Positions 22,041-34,276 of a stretch of DNA of 64,000 nt are shown here, in pieces. The position numbers and the translations under genes were made by a program. Below the pieces are notes generated by a model. It was given only the letters and a program-made list of their open reading frames with translations, searched no databases and was not told the origin of the DNA. Source of the DNA: Labeo rohita (lineage: Eukaryota; Chordata; Actinopteri; Cypriniformes; Cyprinidae); assembly GCF_022985175.1 (NCBI RefSeq), contig NC_066891.1, positions 3,256,515 to 3,320,514 on the forward strand, given 5' to 3'. Position 1 is the stretch's first letter; the number at the start of each line of letters is the position of its first letter.

Positions 22041-25000
22041 TTATTCATAGATGACGAGATTCTCATAGGTCTCAACATTGTTAAGTTTATCACTGGCAAA
22101 ATCTATCAGTATTTTTCTTTGTCCTGGCAGCTTTGGTGTGAACTCCACTTTGGCAGTGGCAAACACTTTAGGACCAACTGTTCCAACCCTGCCAAGAAGA
22201 AAAAAATTGTTACAGCTTTTTGTTTCACATTTTGTGAATTAACAAAACAGCTCTAAACTGATAATAGTATCATAAGCATCTAAAATGAGATCTAAAATGT
22301 GCTCCTGCCATCTCTCATAAGTAGCATACAGGACATTCTTCAAATTTAGGATGTTTCTAAGTGGTTGCTATTATGCTTTATTGCTAGATGGATGGATAGA
22401 TAGGAGTTTGTTGACATGTTAACAGATTGCTTATTGCCATGCAAAAGATGATTAAATACTGCATGCTATTACTGTTTAGTGAATTTATCTTTTATTTTTG
22501 TACAAGATCAACACTGTTTTGGTTGTAAAAATGCTGGATTGTTTTACTTAAATTAAAATTTAGACTTTTTTTAAAACTAACTTTAAAGTAGCTTGCAGTC
22601 TGGGAGGCTACAATTTCAAAGTAACTTCCCCAATACTGTTGTACTGATGCATTACCACTCCAGAAGTCCTTTATCTGTCTTTTAATCTGATCATGCGATG
22701 AGTTGAAATGACACCAGGTATGTCTACTGGAGGAATGAGGGAATGTAGTTTCACACCCCGGTCCTGAGTGATCAGGTGACTTACTCATGAGTGATAGGTT
22801 TGCTCTCGGTCAGGTTGGCACCATGTATAGTGAACACACAGTTTTCCAAGGGCTCCGGAAGTGGGTTCTGTAGCGCTATATCTGCTACCAGGTTCCGGCC
22901 TACTTTTGGGACACCCAGGATCTGTGGGGGACCAAATTGATTCAGATTAAATATGCATTGGCTGTTTCACTTCCGTAAGCAACTGGAGACTCTTTAGGGA
23001 TTTAAAGAAAGCCCTAACTAAATTTTGCACAGTATCACCGAGTTAATTTAGTCAAGTCAGCATGCTGTAAATGTAAATTGTGGAGAGAAGCTGAGGTTTA
23101 CATTGACGATTATTTCAGGACCATCCAGTACGATGGTCTTCTTTGCTCTGTAGAAATCTCGTGTCTCTGCATCAATGAGTAACGCCACCAGTTTGATCAT
23201 CCTGTCTTGAGTTATAGCTTTGCTGTACTCTGCATACTCCAGTCGAAGAGTTACTTTACCTCCTGAAACATAAAACACAATGAGACAGAGTTAACTTTTT
23301 GAATACATTCTTAAAAATAAAGGTTCTTTATTGGCATCAATGGTTCCAGGAAGAAACTTTATCATCCATGGAACCTTTCCATTCCACAAAAGGTTCTTAA
23401 TAGTGGAAGAAGGTTCTTTAGATTATTAAAATGTTCTTCACACTAAGAAAAACTTGTTCCTCACCTTCAGTCGAAGCTAAATTCATCTCCGTAAACTCGC
23501 CCAATCCACAGGTTTCTCCAAGTTTGCCATTGTAAGACACTGCTTGGGCATAGAACATGACCCGACAGGACTTCGTGACCATGGTGTTGTTTTTGAGCTC
23601 AGCGTAGACGTCAAAATCAGAGCCGATCTGCATGTCTGGAGTCACTTTAATCCTGATGTGTAAACCAGGTTCCTCTCCTGCCTGTGCCAGTTTGTTGTGA
23701 TGATTTGCCTTCTCATAAACCCTTCTCTCCTCTTCAGAACCTGGACAGAATACAGTGTTTATCATGTCATGTGCACTGAAATGTTAATATCACAGTATAT
23801 TGGTAACAGACAATGCTCCTTCCTACCCTATCCTACAGAAATGACCAGAAGCCGTCATGTTTTGGAAGCAGGTGTCTCTATCAGGCTTTTTAACTAGCTT
23901 CACTAATAAATCCTTTGCTAATACAAGCTAGACCAGCGCCAAACTACTGACAACTAGCATAAACCAACTTGGACCAGCATGCTGTTGTTTTTTGGGCCTT
24001 TAGAACTAATAAGAGTTTAACAGGATGGATGCTCCTACGATAACCTATAACGGGGATAGGGTCCTGGAGTTCCAATGACCTGCAGAGTTTAGTTCCATCT
24101 CTAATCAAACTCATGTGAACAAGCTAATCAAGGTCTTCAGGATTACTAGGGCTGCAGGCAAGTTTTCTTGAGGTTGGAGTTAAACTCTGCAGGATATCGG
24201 CACTCCAGGACTGACGTTGCCTATCCAAACCTAGAATTAAGTGACTTTTAGTCATAGTTTATGGATTCTCTTTTGGGAATATCAACCTAGATCCTTAACC
24301 ATGAATGACTGAAGTACTCAGAATGCATCTCTACCCTCTGGATACTTGTAGTTGTGCGTAATGTCCTCTCTGTCATCTCGACCCACTGCTTTGGTGCTGA
24401 TGGATTTCCCAACCTCCGTAGTGGATCCGCCCATCTTAAACACCCTTCCATCTCTCAGTTTGATGTATTCCACCACATCAGCGTTCACCTCGGCGTACAC
24501 GAATGGGACGTCGTATTTGAAAGTGAGCTCACCCTCTTTAATGGCTCTCACAGAGGCTGGACCACAACAAAAGATGCCTGAGAGAAGGAGAACAACAGAA
24601 CTGAGGTACTTCTTCATTGACTCTACTTCTATACTTCTGTCAGACATTGATTATTGGCTCACCATCACTTCTGTGCTGAGGTGTTGGGTCGCTCGCTTGC
24701 CAACCCTCGTACCCGAGCGCCAGGTCTGGGCGTGTCATCCAGTTCTCCACCCAAACATGGAAGTTCCTGAGGAAGAACAAGGTATGTTTTTCATATTTGC
24801 ATTACAGTAGTAATAACAGAAGTTCCAAAAGAGTTTTTGGCAGCAATGCTATAGAAGATCCATTTTGGAATCCACAAAGAACTGTACATATCCCTTTTCC
24901 ACCAGCATGAACCGGGTGTTAGCTCAGAGCCAGTGCTATTGCCGGTTTGGAGATGGTTCAACAGGCTTGCTAAGAGCTGGTTTTCCATGGGCTAGAGAGC

Positions 25001-28000
25001 CACCACAGAGCCAGGTCTCATCTTTACTAGCAACTCTAGTGCGGCAGCGGCAAACACAAACACACCAGACTTGCTCAAGATGCATGGTTGTTGAGCAGAC
25101 TGACTAGCACACAACACCAAAACACAGCAAGAGCAATTGGAGAGCCATCAACCCTTTAAGCTTTTGAATTGCTCTTGTGGTACTTTAACCAGTCCACACA
25201 CATCCCGAACAAGGCTAATATCAACAATAGTGGATGTTGCATTGCTATTGATGTTCATGGCTTTGCAAAACTACATCGGCATCAAAAAACGGTGAATCAA
25301 ATCTGTTCATGTTTAGTTGCTGTTTCAAAAATGGCGGTCAAAAGTTTTGTTTGTTTTGTTGGTCACAGTTACCCCGCCCCCAGCCTCTGATGCAAGCAGT
25401 TCTTCAGAGATTGTCTTGCTATAGGGAGATGAGAGGGTCTGTATTACTTACTATTGGAGAAAATGTAACTGCTAACTTGGATCATGTGTCCTTTAATAAC
25501 CCATCACATTACAGCCTTGACGTTATTGAATTTAAGAGTTGTCGACATTCAATCTGTGCCCAAAGCTGAATCCCACCTGTCGCAAGAAGTCAGTGTCTTC
25601 TCTTATAAAACAGCATTTTTTCATAGTAAGCTCTACAAATTTTTCAATCCAAAAGTATTGTTTAGTGTAAAACATATTGAAGATTAGTAGATAGGCTGTT
25701 GATTCATTAAATGATAAGCCATTTTCTCTAAAAAGCTGTTTATTCAGCATAGTAAAGCTTCTCCTCCATTGACATCTATTCAAAAAAAACTGCCTCTGGT
25801 CTCCTTTCCCACATACTGCCAGACTGGAAGCGTTAGCTTTAGCTGTTACACTTTTCTGGCTAGGTTGCAGGCTTGCCATCTAGTGGCTTTGGGTTCGCTC
25901 TTCTAGATCAGGGGTGCTCAACCCTGTTCCTGGAGATCTACCTTCCCGCAGAGTTCAGCTCCAACCCTGATCAAACACAAATGAACCAACTAATTAGGAT
26001 CTGAAGGAACACTTGATAATTACAGACAGGTGTGTTTGATCAGGGTTGGAACTAAACTTTGCAGGAAGGTAGATCTCCAGGAAAAAGGTTGGGTGCCCCT
26101 GTTCTAGATCAACACTTTTTCTGGTTAAGAGATGGTGCTTTGGGTGTCGAAAGACAAAAAAAACTTTTTGAAACTAGACTCTGGCTCTTAACCAGCATTC
26201 AAACTGCGTTGGTGGAAAATGGGGTATCAGTGAACAGTTCTTAAATTTTTTGAAGAACATTTGAATAATCTGAAGAACCTTTACCCACTATAAGGAACCT
26301 GTTGTGCAATGGAAGTGTTCTATGGATGTTATCTCATGGAACCAAAGATGCCAATAAAAAATTAACTTTATTAACTTTATCTTGTTTAATTTTGGCTTCA
26401 CAATGCATACCATATGGAGTCGTCAGCAATGTTCTCATCAAATTCATTGTAGAAACGCTCCATTATTAGGTCTCCATTGCTGTCACGTGCTGATCCAAAG
26501 TTAGTGACGACTCTGCATGGGATTCCCAGAGCTCTGGACACTGGAACATGAATCAGACACAAAATTGAGATCTGGTCCTGTCATATCTGATACAGGGGTG
26601 TTTCTAGCCTTTCATCAGTACTGGGACACAGGTCTCCCATCAATAGTGTGCCCATATTTTGATAGTCCTTTTAAATCCTGGATATAAATTTATAAGTTTG
26701 GATATAAATGGATATAAATTGTCTTTGCCTTTGTCCCACAGTTGTTCACCAGCTGCAAGCTCAATAAAGAGCTGCTTTGTCATTGACAAATGGCAGTTTG
26801 CTAGTTAGTAAAGGATGAATCAAACTGAATAGTGTTTTCACAATGCAACATCAATTGGCGATATAGACGGCATTGAACTCAACAATGAGGAGTTCAGATG
26901 CTTTGTATAGGTTTCTAAGTGTAAGTACTGGTACTTCTGATTGGGCTGAGACTGGAATTTAGCGAGTTTGAAGTAAAAGTATTTGATGGATGTATACTTT
27001 GTGTCAGGAACTCTTCAAATATTTTGCTGATTATTGCTGCAAAAAATGGTCAATTATTGTCATGTTTTGGGCCATGTTTTTTCAAATCATGGAGCAGAGT
27101 GCAACAAACTGCCTGAGGAACAAAAGGTGTTTCGTCGGCCAAATTGAACCAGGATTTCCATTGCAAGAATCTTGACAACATTTGTGTTTGTTCATATTAT
27201 TTCCAGTCAGGCAGGTGAAATATTAGGCTAATATCTTAACTAATGCTGCTGGTACTTATCTTTACCACCTCTTAACTTTAGTTTGTCAAAATTGTGTCCT
27301 TTCCTGCTTACTAAGTCCTTCTCTATATGATTTAGCAGCTTCCTTGCTTTTTTTCATGGGTTAGACAGCATAAATTAGCAAAACAATGTATTCAGTAGTA
27401 CATTAACCGTGAAATCGAAGCTGTTGTTTACATCCAAGTATTGCCAACATGGCTGCACATCTGGGTAACCGACCAAATCGTGACGCAAGTGCAAACCCTC
27501 TATTGTAAACAATTTCAGACCTTTTTGCAAAAGACCAACTACTTAAAAAGAGTGATTCATTCTAATGTCTGGCACCACTAGTTTTAAACAACGGATAGAA
27601 AACAGACCAAAATGAACACAAACAAATCTCAGAATTTTCCATACTGTTGAAAAACACAGTAACACAATGCATCTTCTTGCTAATTGGTTGAGTTACTGTT
27701 AATAGATTCATGATCATTTTTGCAGAAGGTATTGAATCACCTGTGCAGGCAACAGCTGTGAACACCCAGCACTGCCCGTAACGCACCGCCCTGCAGCCGT
27801 CATTACTCCACTGATGCAGAATTGAGCAGCTGTCTTTCCATACAGTGGGCTTCACGCTGTCCTCATAGTCACCTGACCAGCTACCCACCAGAACTCCTTT
27901 ATCACCTAGACTGTTGATCTGGGCAATGCAAGACAACATAATGGTGAATTTTACACTTGAAAGCAACTTTAATATTTTCTTCAGTGCATGTAAAAAATGT

Positions 28001-30266
28001 TATGCTGCTAGAATACAACTAGATCATGTTGTTTAACTCTCAAAATAAACAGAATATGATAGCTTTGAATAATTTTTGAGGGCTGTTACTAACCATGGCA
28101 CTGAGGACTCGAGTCACATAAATGGGGTTTCTCCTCTCAGAACAATCCAAAGCTGCGTCACTTATGTAGTTTGGACTTTCATCTAAAATCTGCAAAGAGA
28201 TGTCCAGTATGCCAGGCTCGAACTGTGGAAACCCAGAAATCAAACATGTCAGTGAAGCATAGATGCTTTGGAAGCTTATACCGTCTGAATGTTTTATTGG
28301 TTACTTGGACCACTAAAATGTTTGTATTAAAGGAAGCCAATTATGCATTTACGGTAGCTTCTAATTAATTGATTGCTACTGTGAAGCAATCATGGAGATG
28401 TTTCAAGAAGCAGCACCTGTCCAAAAGTCCATGGTAGGACCGTGATACGTTTGGGTACACCGCGGTAGATCAGGCCGTCCTGAGAGAGGACGAATTCCTC
28501 CTTTTCAGCTTCACTTGCCAGATACACAGAGTCCTCTGAAACAACCAGCACAGATTGAAAATATTAATTTGTTTGTGCTTGTTAGATTATAATAAAAGTG
28601 AAAGTAAGTTTTGGATATATCCATTTGCTGTAAATGTGTTTCTCAATATTGGTCTCCAATGACAAAACAGCTTACGTTTGCACCAGGGGTTAAAAAGCAG
28701 GACAAACTCTCCCAGACTAACTCCTTCTCCCTGATCCAGGATCAGTTTATAGACCCCTATAGGAGCATTTGGGTGTGAGCACACGGTCAGAGATACAGTG
28801 CTGTCAGATGTCTCTGCTGTGGCGCTCCAGTTTGATCTGGAGATGAATTTACTGAGGCTGAATTTGGCTTTGGTTTGTGCATCCACTGAGGGTATGGGAC
28901 CTGGAATCCAACAGAAAGTAATGAATGGATAACAAGTATCTTAAATGTGACATACACTTTTGAAGCCTTTACATCATGTTGCTAATAATATTCTTGTGAA
29001 TGATCTAATGAGTGTGTGCAGCATTACTTTCCTCCCTTTCAGCACTGTAAATCCTCTAAATGCAGGAGTAACTTCACTGTCTTGGGACGTGCCGTTATTA
29101 AACCAGCCCTGATTTATTGTAAGTATAGTAATTAGTAATTTAAAGTCATTTAAGAATGAAAGTGAAACAAGTCTTAATGCTCTTCATGCATGTTACTGGT
29201 GATTTATCAGTGCATGTTATTCATAAAAAAAAAAACAAAAAAAAAAAGCATTTGTCACAATTGTCATTATATTCATTAATAAAATTATTCTTTTTCAGCT
29301 GACATCACCAAACCTTTGTGGTGGATGCCTATTGTGATGATCTAGGTATGAATTTTGTTCATATACTGTTCATTCACATTTTTAATTGTGTTGGTTGCCA
29401 GTTTATTATTGTTTCTTGTAGGTGTTCAAACTGCACTACCACCATTATACTAGATACTGTAGCTACACAGTCTCTCACGGTTTCCATTAACAGCCATTCA
29501 AAGATATGTAACAATTAATTTTTCTGCAAACAACATTTAAAATATAAGTGTTTATTATATTTTCTTTTTTTGTAGCTTTAAATGCCATATGTATTTATTT
29601 GTATTAATTATACTACCAGTCAAAAGTTTTTGAACAGTAAGATTTTTAATGTTTTTTTTTTTTAAAGAAATTTCTTCTGCTTACCAGGCCTGCATTTATT
29701 TGAGCCAAAGTACAGCAGAAGCAGTAACATTTTGAAATATTTTTACCATTTAAAATATCTGTTTTCTATTTGAATATATTTTCAAACGTAATTTATTCCT
29801 TTAATTTATTTCAAAGCTGATTTTTTTTAAGCGTCATTACTTCAGTGACATGATCCTTCAGAAATCATTCTAATATTCTGATTTATGCTCAAAAAACATT
29901 TATTAGTAGTATTGTGCTGAAAACAGCTGAGTAAATGTTTTTCAGGTTTCTTTGAATCGAAAGTTCAAAAAAAAACATTACAAAAAATCTTACTGTTCAA
30001 AAACTTTTGACTGGTAGTGCATATTTTAGTAGCTGTAAACGCCATATGTACATAATTATATTATATTTAAAAAGGTTCAGATGCCATGTGTATTTAATCA
30101 CTTTAATTATATTTTTTTGTAGTAGTAGATGTAAATGCCATGTCTCATAACTGTGTTTTGAATAATTTTATTGTAATTATATTTTGATTATATAAATTTG
30201 ATTTTTGTAGATGTAAATGCCATGTCGCCATGTGCTAAAATATAATACATTTTAATATATACATTA

Positions 30267-30306
<40 letters not shown>

Positions 30307-31666
30307 CATACATACATTTTTTTTTTGTTTAATAAAATAAAACTAAATTAAAAATGTATCTCTAATTCTTAATGGCTATCCCATCCATGGAGCAACGGAG
30401 TGACAGTATTTTTTCCCCCAGATAAAGTAATAAAGTAGTTTTAGCATCTACCATCAGGGACTATTACTTAAAATAACCAGCTGAAGTCACAGTATCATGT
30501 CAGATCATGTGACCTTTACTTTCTGCACTTCCATAAGTTGTTGCTGCATTTAGTTGCTTAAAAGTTATATCTGCTCAACTGTTGCATCGCCTGTGGCTGC
30601 TATCACTCATGATGTTAGGATGCTTTAGTATGGTTTGTATATGTAGTTGCATGCTTTATGTAAAGTCTGAAAAGGATTGAAGAGATTTAGTAACCTGTTT
30701 GAGTGATGAAGTTGATATTGTCCCCATTTTGAAAGTGAGTTCCTGGTTGCAGGTAAAGCGTGATGGTGAACGGCTGTCCTCTCCTCACGATCAGTCTGTC
30801 CACACCGTTCAACAGCGTGTGGTGATTGGTGTTGTTCACCTCACACCCCAGATCAATGTGTTCAATCTCCACCACTGTGAAGAGAAGAGACACAAAACAT
30901 CCAGTCAAAAAAAAATTGTTCTTGCTTAGTATTTCAGTCTTGTTTCCAATACAAATATCTAAATATTCTTAAATCAAGATATAGTTACTTGAGGCAAAAT
31001 GACATCGGTCTTGTTTTCTGAAAAATGTATTGAAATTAAGTCACTCAAAAAAAAAAAAAGTGGTTCAAAAATATAAACTTTTGTTCATTTTGCTACCCAA
31101 ATAGTGTATCTTTTTGCAATGAATTTGTAACTTTCAGTAGCAAACCACTTGCTGCTGTTTAAGCGTTTCTATTTTTGGCACATGACCCATAAATGCTTGA
31201 CCAACATGTGAGGAATCAGAATGAATGGGTTTGCATGCTCTTCACTGGACAGGAACATAAAGCACCGCTAGAAACGGATGCAAAGGGTGTCTAAGTCACG
31301 CTTTAGCATTTTGACCTATGAAGCTGTAGATATTTTAAACAGATAAACACCACAGTCACAAGTGATGGTGCAAGAGCAGCAATATTGTAGAAGAAAGCTG
31401 TTGAGCATTTAACAGTATTTCAGCCTTGAGGCAAACATTTTTAAGGTATTGCAATGCAATTATCTGTTTGATTGATAAGTGAGGTAAAGAAACACTTTCA
31501 AATGCTTCAGATATCAGATTTCTATAATGCTTAACCTTGAAACACATGTACGCAAAGAACTGTCCATTTGCTTTTCCCATAAATAATTTCTCATGCAAAT
31601 GCACCACAAAAACATGCTTGTATTTGTGGCTAAAACAGCCATTAAGGCGATCCTACCTTTGTCCAT
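22041..31666 (-). CDS. tgm: Transglutaminase (protein-glutamine gamma-glutamyltransferase), 679 aa
   Basis: Thirteen coding exons in gene order: 31666-31657, 30874-30695, 28900-28676, 28535-28417, 28222-28094, 27918-27741, 26540-26411, 24766-24663, 24577-24335, 23740-23465, 23262-23102, 22921-22785, 22188-22041 (stop TAA). They sum to 2040 nt with every phase matching. The enzyme forms Ca2+-dependent isopeptide bonds between glutamine and lysine side chains. N-terminal beta-sandwich: DRLIVRRGQPF near residue 30. Catalytic core: YGQCWVF (Cys271), NFHVWVE (His327), ASDPTPQ (Asp350), spaced as in TGM2. The GRDEREDITHTYKYPEG-like segment precedes two C-terminal beta-barrels. The first exon codes only MDK plus one base, as in TGM2/TGM5. 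No zymogen propeptide or signal peptide is seen. The exact subtype (TGM1, 2 or 5-like) is not settled. Confidence 0.93.
23300..23450. mobile_element. Short MITE-like repeat (AAAGGTTCTT family) in a transglutaminase intron
   Basis: Contains AAATAAAGGTTCTTTATTGG and AGAAGGTTCTTTAGATTATT. Related copies lie at about 26230-26380 (inverted) and 47290-47400. It ends within a few bases of the donor of the exon at 23465. Confidence 0.55.
24047..24216. mobile_element. Short hAT-type foldback MITE, diverged
   Basis: The inverted ends GGTCCTGGAGTTCC (about 24059) and GGCACTCCAGGACTG (about 24200) enclose CTGCAGAGTTTAGTTCC and its inverse. The plan is the same as the element at 25919-26101. It is intronic. 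Confidence 0.55.
25919..26101. mobile_element. hAT-type MITE with 8-bp target duplication
   Basis: A 183-bp foldback. The left end is CAGGGGTGCTCAACCCTG; the right end is its imperfect inverse (GGGTGCCCCTG). It is flanked by perfect TTCTAGAT duplications (25911-25918 and 26102-26109). It is intronic in the transglutaminase gene. Confidence 0.9.
26230..26380. mobile_element. Short MITE-like repeat (AAGAACCTTT family)
   Basis: Inverted relative of 23300-23450 (GAAGAACCTTTACCCACTAT, CCAAAGATGCCAATAAAAA). It ends about 30 bp from the donor of the exon at 26411-26540. Confidence 0.5.
29612..30018. mobile_element. MITE with terminal repeats ACTACCAGTCAAAAGTTTTT
   Basis: The right end is the exact inverse (AAAAACTTTTGACTGGTAGT). 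The body has the GCATTTATTTGAGCCAAAGT and CATGATCCTTCAGAAATCAT blocks that mark a large fish MITE family. Relatives are at about 42275-42620, 44455-44940 (inverted), 53285-53660 and 62515-62890. This copy lies in transglutaminase intron 2. Confidence 0.85.
30268..30320. repeat. (TA)n/(CATA)n microsatellite
   Basis: TA repeats followed by CATA units in transglutaminase intron 2. Confidence 0.9.
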
Positions 31667-33205
31667 CGTCTCAGGCGGTAATGCTCTGCGTGTGACTCGT
31701 GTTGGGTGTCTTCAGCTGGTGTTGGGGTCACTGGAGAGATATTTCGGGCATTGCGTCCTAATGTTACGGTGGTGTCAGGGGACGTACTGTAGACTTTGAA
31801 CACCGGCTCTTATTTATGACAGTTCCTGTCTTCCACCAAAGAGCGATGGCATTAAATCACATTACAGCATGCCATGTTACATGAGTCTATTTCTGATGAA
31901 GAGTCTCTGTGGGGTTATAGAAGCACATTTAATTATGATCTGTATAGATATGCATCCCTGTACATGTGTGCTTACAACTGTAAAGTTGTTAATTAGAGAG
32001 TCACTTTCCTTGGTCAGTTTTGGCTCTGAAAGGATTTTTCCTCGAGAGGTTTCTTCATGTGTTGTTGGTGTGCTTGACGTACAGTATTGTCCCCACAATA
32101 ACAAAATAGAATGTTTTGATACTATTAAGTTGTTTTTTAAAAAGTTCTGAACTTCCAGCTTAAAATTTTAAAAACATTAGGGAACGTTCCATTTGTTCCA
32201 TGTTATGAACATTATGGGAGTGTTACTTTTGAATGTTTGTAGAACATTTTGAAACGTGTAGTAAAGTTTAAAAAAACTTTAGATTAAGATCCAACTACAA
32301 ATTTTTCAGAGGAAAAAAACACTCAGTGAATTATGTATAAACACCATTTTTGTGCTTTAATGTTTTAAGAGCAATATTACAGACAAGATAGCTTTAAATG
32401 ACCGTTCTGGCATTGGGTTGGACCTTCACTGTAGTGAAGGTAGTTTGTAATTTAGATCACTGCAAAATGTGTAGTACATCAGGTAAGTAGCTGTTTGGAT
32501 GAGTGCTTGTTTACTAGAACTTTCTTTAGATATTTTAACTTATTCATTTACAAGACGCTGTTTAAAGCAATCTGTATAATGTTAATTGTAACAGTGTTGT
32601 TGTCAACTGAAACTATTTTCAGAAATGGAATTAAATCTGAAATAAAATATTAATATTAAATACTTTAAATTTAACTAAGTGAAATACATTTTAGTTGATA
32701 AAGTGAAATTATTAAAACTAAAACAAATAAACATGTTAAAACAAAAACAAATAAAAATGACAAACACTAAAAAATTAATATGAAAACTGAAAATACAAGC
32801 AAATTTAAAAATTAATACATTCTCTAATAGTATATAAATAATACGAAAATACCATTGCATAGCTGTTTATCTGACTAGCAAAACAAGACAAAAAAGCAAT
32901 AAAAGTTTAAATTGAAGTACTACAATTACTACATACTTCTAAAAGCTAAATACAAATAAATATATTTAAAGCAAAAACAAAAAAGACAAGCACATAAATT
33001 TACTAAAATTTAAAATGAAAACTGAAAATATTAAATACTATAATAGATGCAAATATTTCTAAAATAAAAACATTTTTTTTCTTTTTTTATTTATAAAGAA
33101 GACACATCAAAGCACATTTTAATTATCTTTTATTTATTATAAATCTTTTAAATAATAAAATACAGTTTTCTCTCTCCTCTGAGGTACTGATACACGGTAT
33201 ATTAC
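31667..33205. other. 5' flank of the transglutaminase gene
   Basis: No credible exon. The sequence just upstream of 31666 should hold the 5' UTR and promoter, without a clear TATA box. Further right it is AT-rich up to the LTR insertion at 33206. Confidence 0.45.
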
Positions 33206-33644
33206 TGTTACACGGAGTGAGGGACGAGAGGCGAGCGGATCCATATGCAAGCCTTTATTGGGATGAGACAAAGACATGGTCGTACAGGCAAGGTCGAGAC
33301 GGGAGCAAACAGGAATAACAAAGGCGATCGAGAGAATAATCCAGATAACAAGAGCGATAATCCAAGGCAGGCGGCTAGACAGACGTAAACGAAAGAGCAG
33401 GCGAGAAGTCAAAAACACGGGAACCAGAAACCAGGGAACGCTAACACAACAACAATACAATCTAACAATCCGTGACTAGCATGGAAAGTCCGGGGCTTTT
33501 ATAGCGCCGCTGATTGGTCGTGGGTCAAGTGTAATGGCTGATGGGAAATGTAGTCCGGGGTGTGGTGCAACAGTCTGTGTGTGAAAGGGCGAGAGTGACA
33601 TCTGGTGGTGAGCGGACAGCGGGACACCGACCAGATTCGTGACA
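33206..33644 (-). repeat. 3' LTR of the complete LTR element
   Basis: 439 bp, apparently identical to 36482-36920, with ATTAC outside it and a polypurine tract inside it. Confidence 0.95.
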
Positions 33645-34276
33645 TAGCCCCCCAAGGAGCGGCTTCCAGACGCTCCAACAGAGTAACAGTCCAGGGAAGC
33701 GGTGGGGCGGGAGTGAGACAGGGCGAGGGCTGGAGGGCCAGGTTCCTGCGGAGGACCCGGTGATTGAGGCAGGACTGGCAGAGCAGGAACCCTCCAGGGT
33801 GGGGCCGGAGGCGGAGCAGGAGGCACAGGAGACCTCCAGGGCGGAGCCGGAGGCGGAGCAAGCGACGCCAGAGCCCTCCAGGGCGGAGCCGGAGGCAGAG
33901 CGTGAGGCGCGGGCGCCCTCCAGGGTGGAGCAGGAGGCGCAGGAGCCCTCCGAGGCGAAACAGGAGGCGGAGCAGGAGGTGGAGCAGCCCTCCAGGGCGA
34001 AACAGGAATCTGCGTCACGGTCTGGGACCTGGGGATAGCAGGGACAGAGGAGGCAGACAGAATAGGAGAAGGCGCAGCAGTCCTCCGGGCGGAACAGGAG
34101 GTGGAGCAGGAGGTGCCGCAGCCCTCCGGGGCGGAACAGGAGGCACCGCAGCCCTCCGGGCGGAACAGGAGTCTGCGTCCTGGTCTGGGACCTGGGGAAA
34201 GCAGAGACAGAGGAGCCAGACAGAATAAAGGGAGAAGCAGAGAGTTCAAAGGGAAACGCCCCCTCCATAGGAGGTT

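Noticed and set aside
33137..33479. Open frames inside each LTR on both strands (MYCCCVSVPW and MVVQARSRRE types)
   Set aside because: They occur in both LTR copies, are non-domain sequence, and the region is promoter and UTR of the element.
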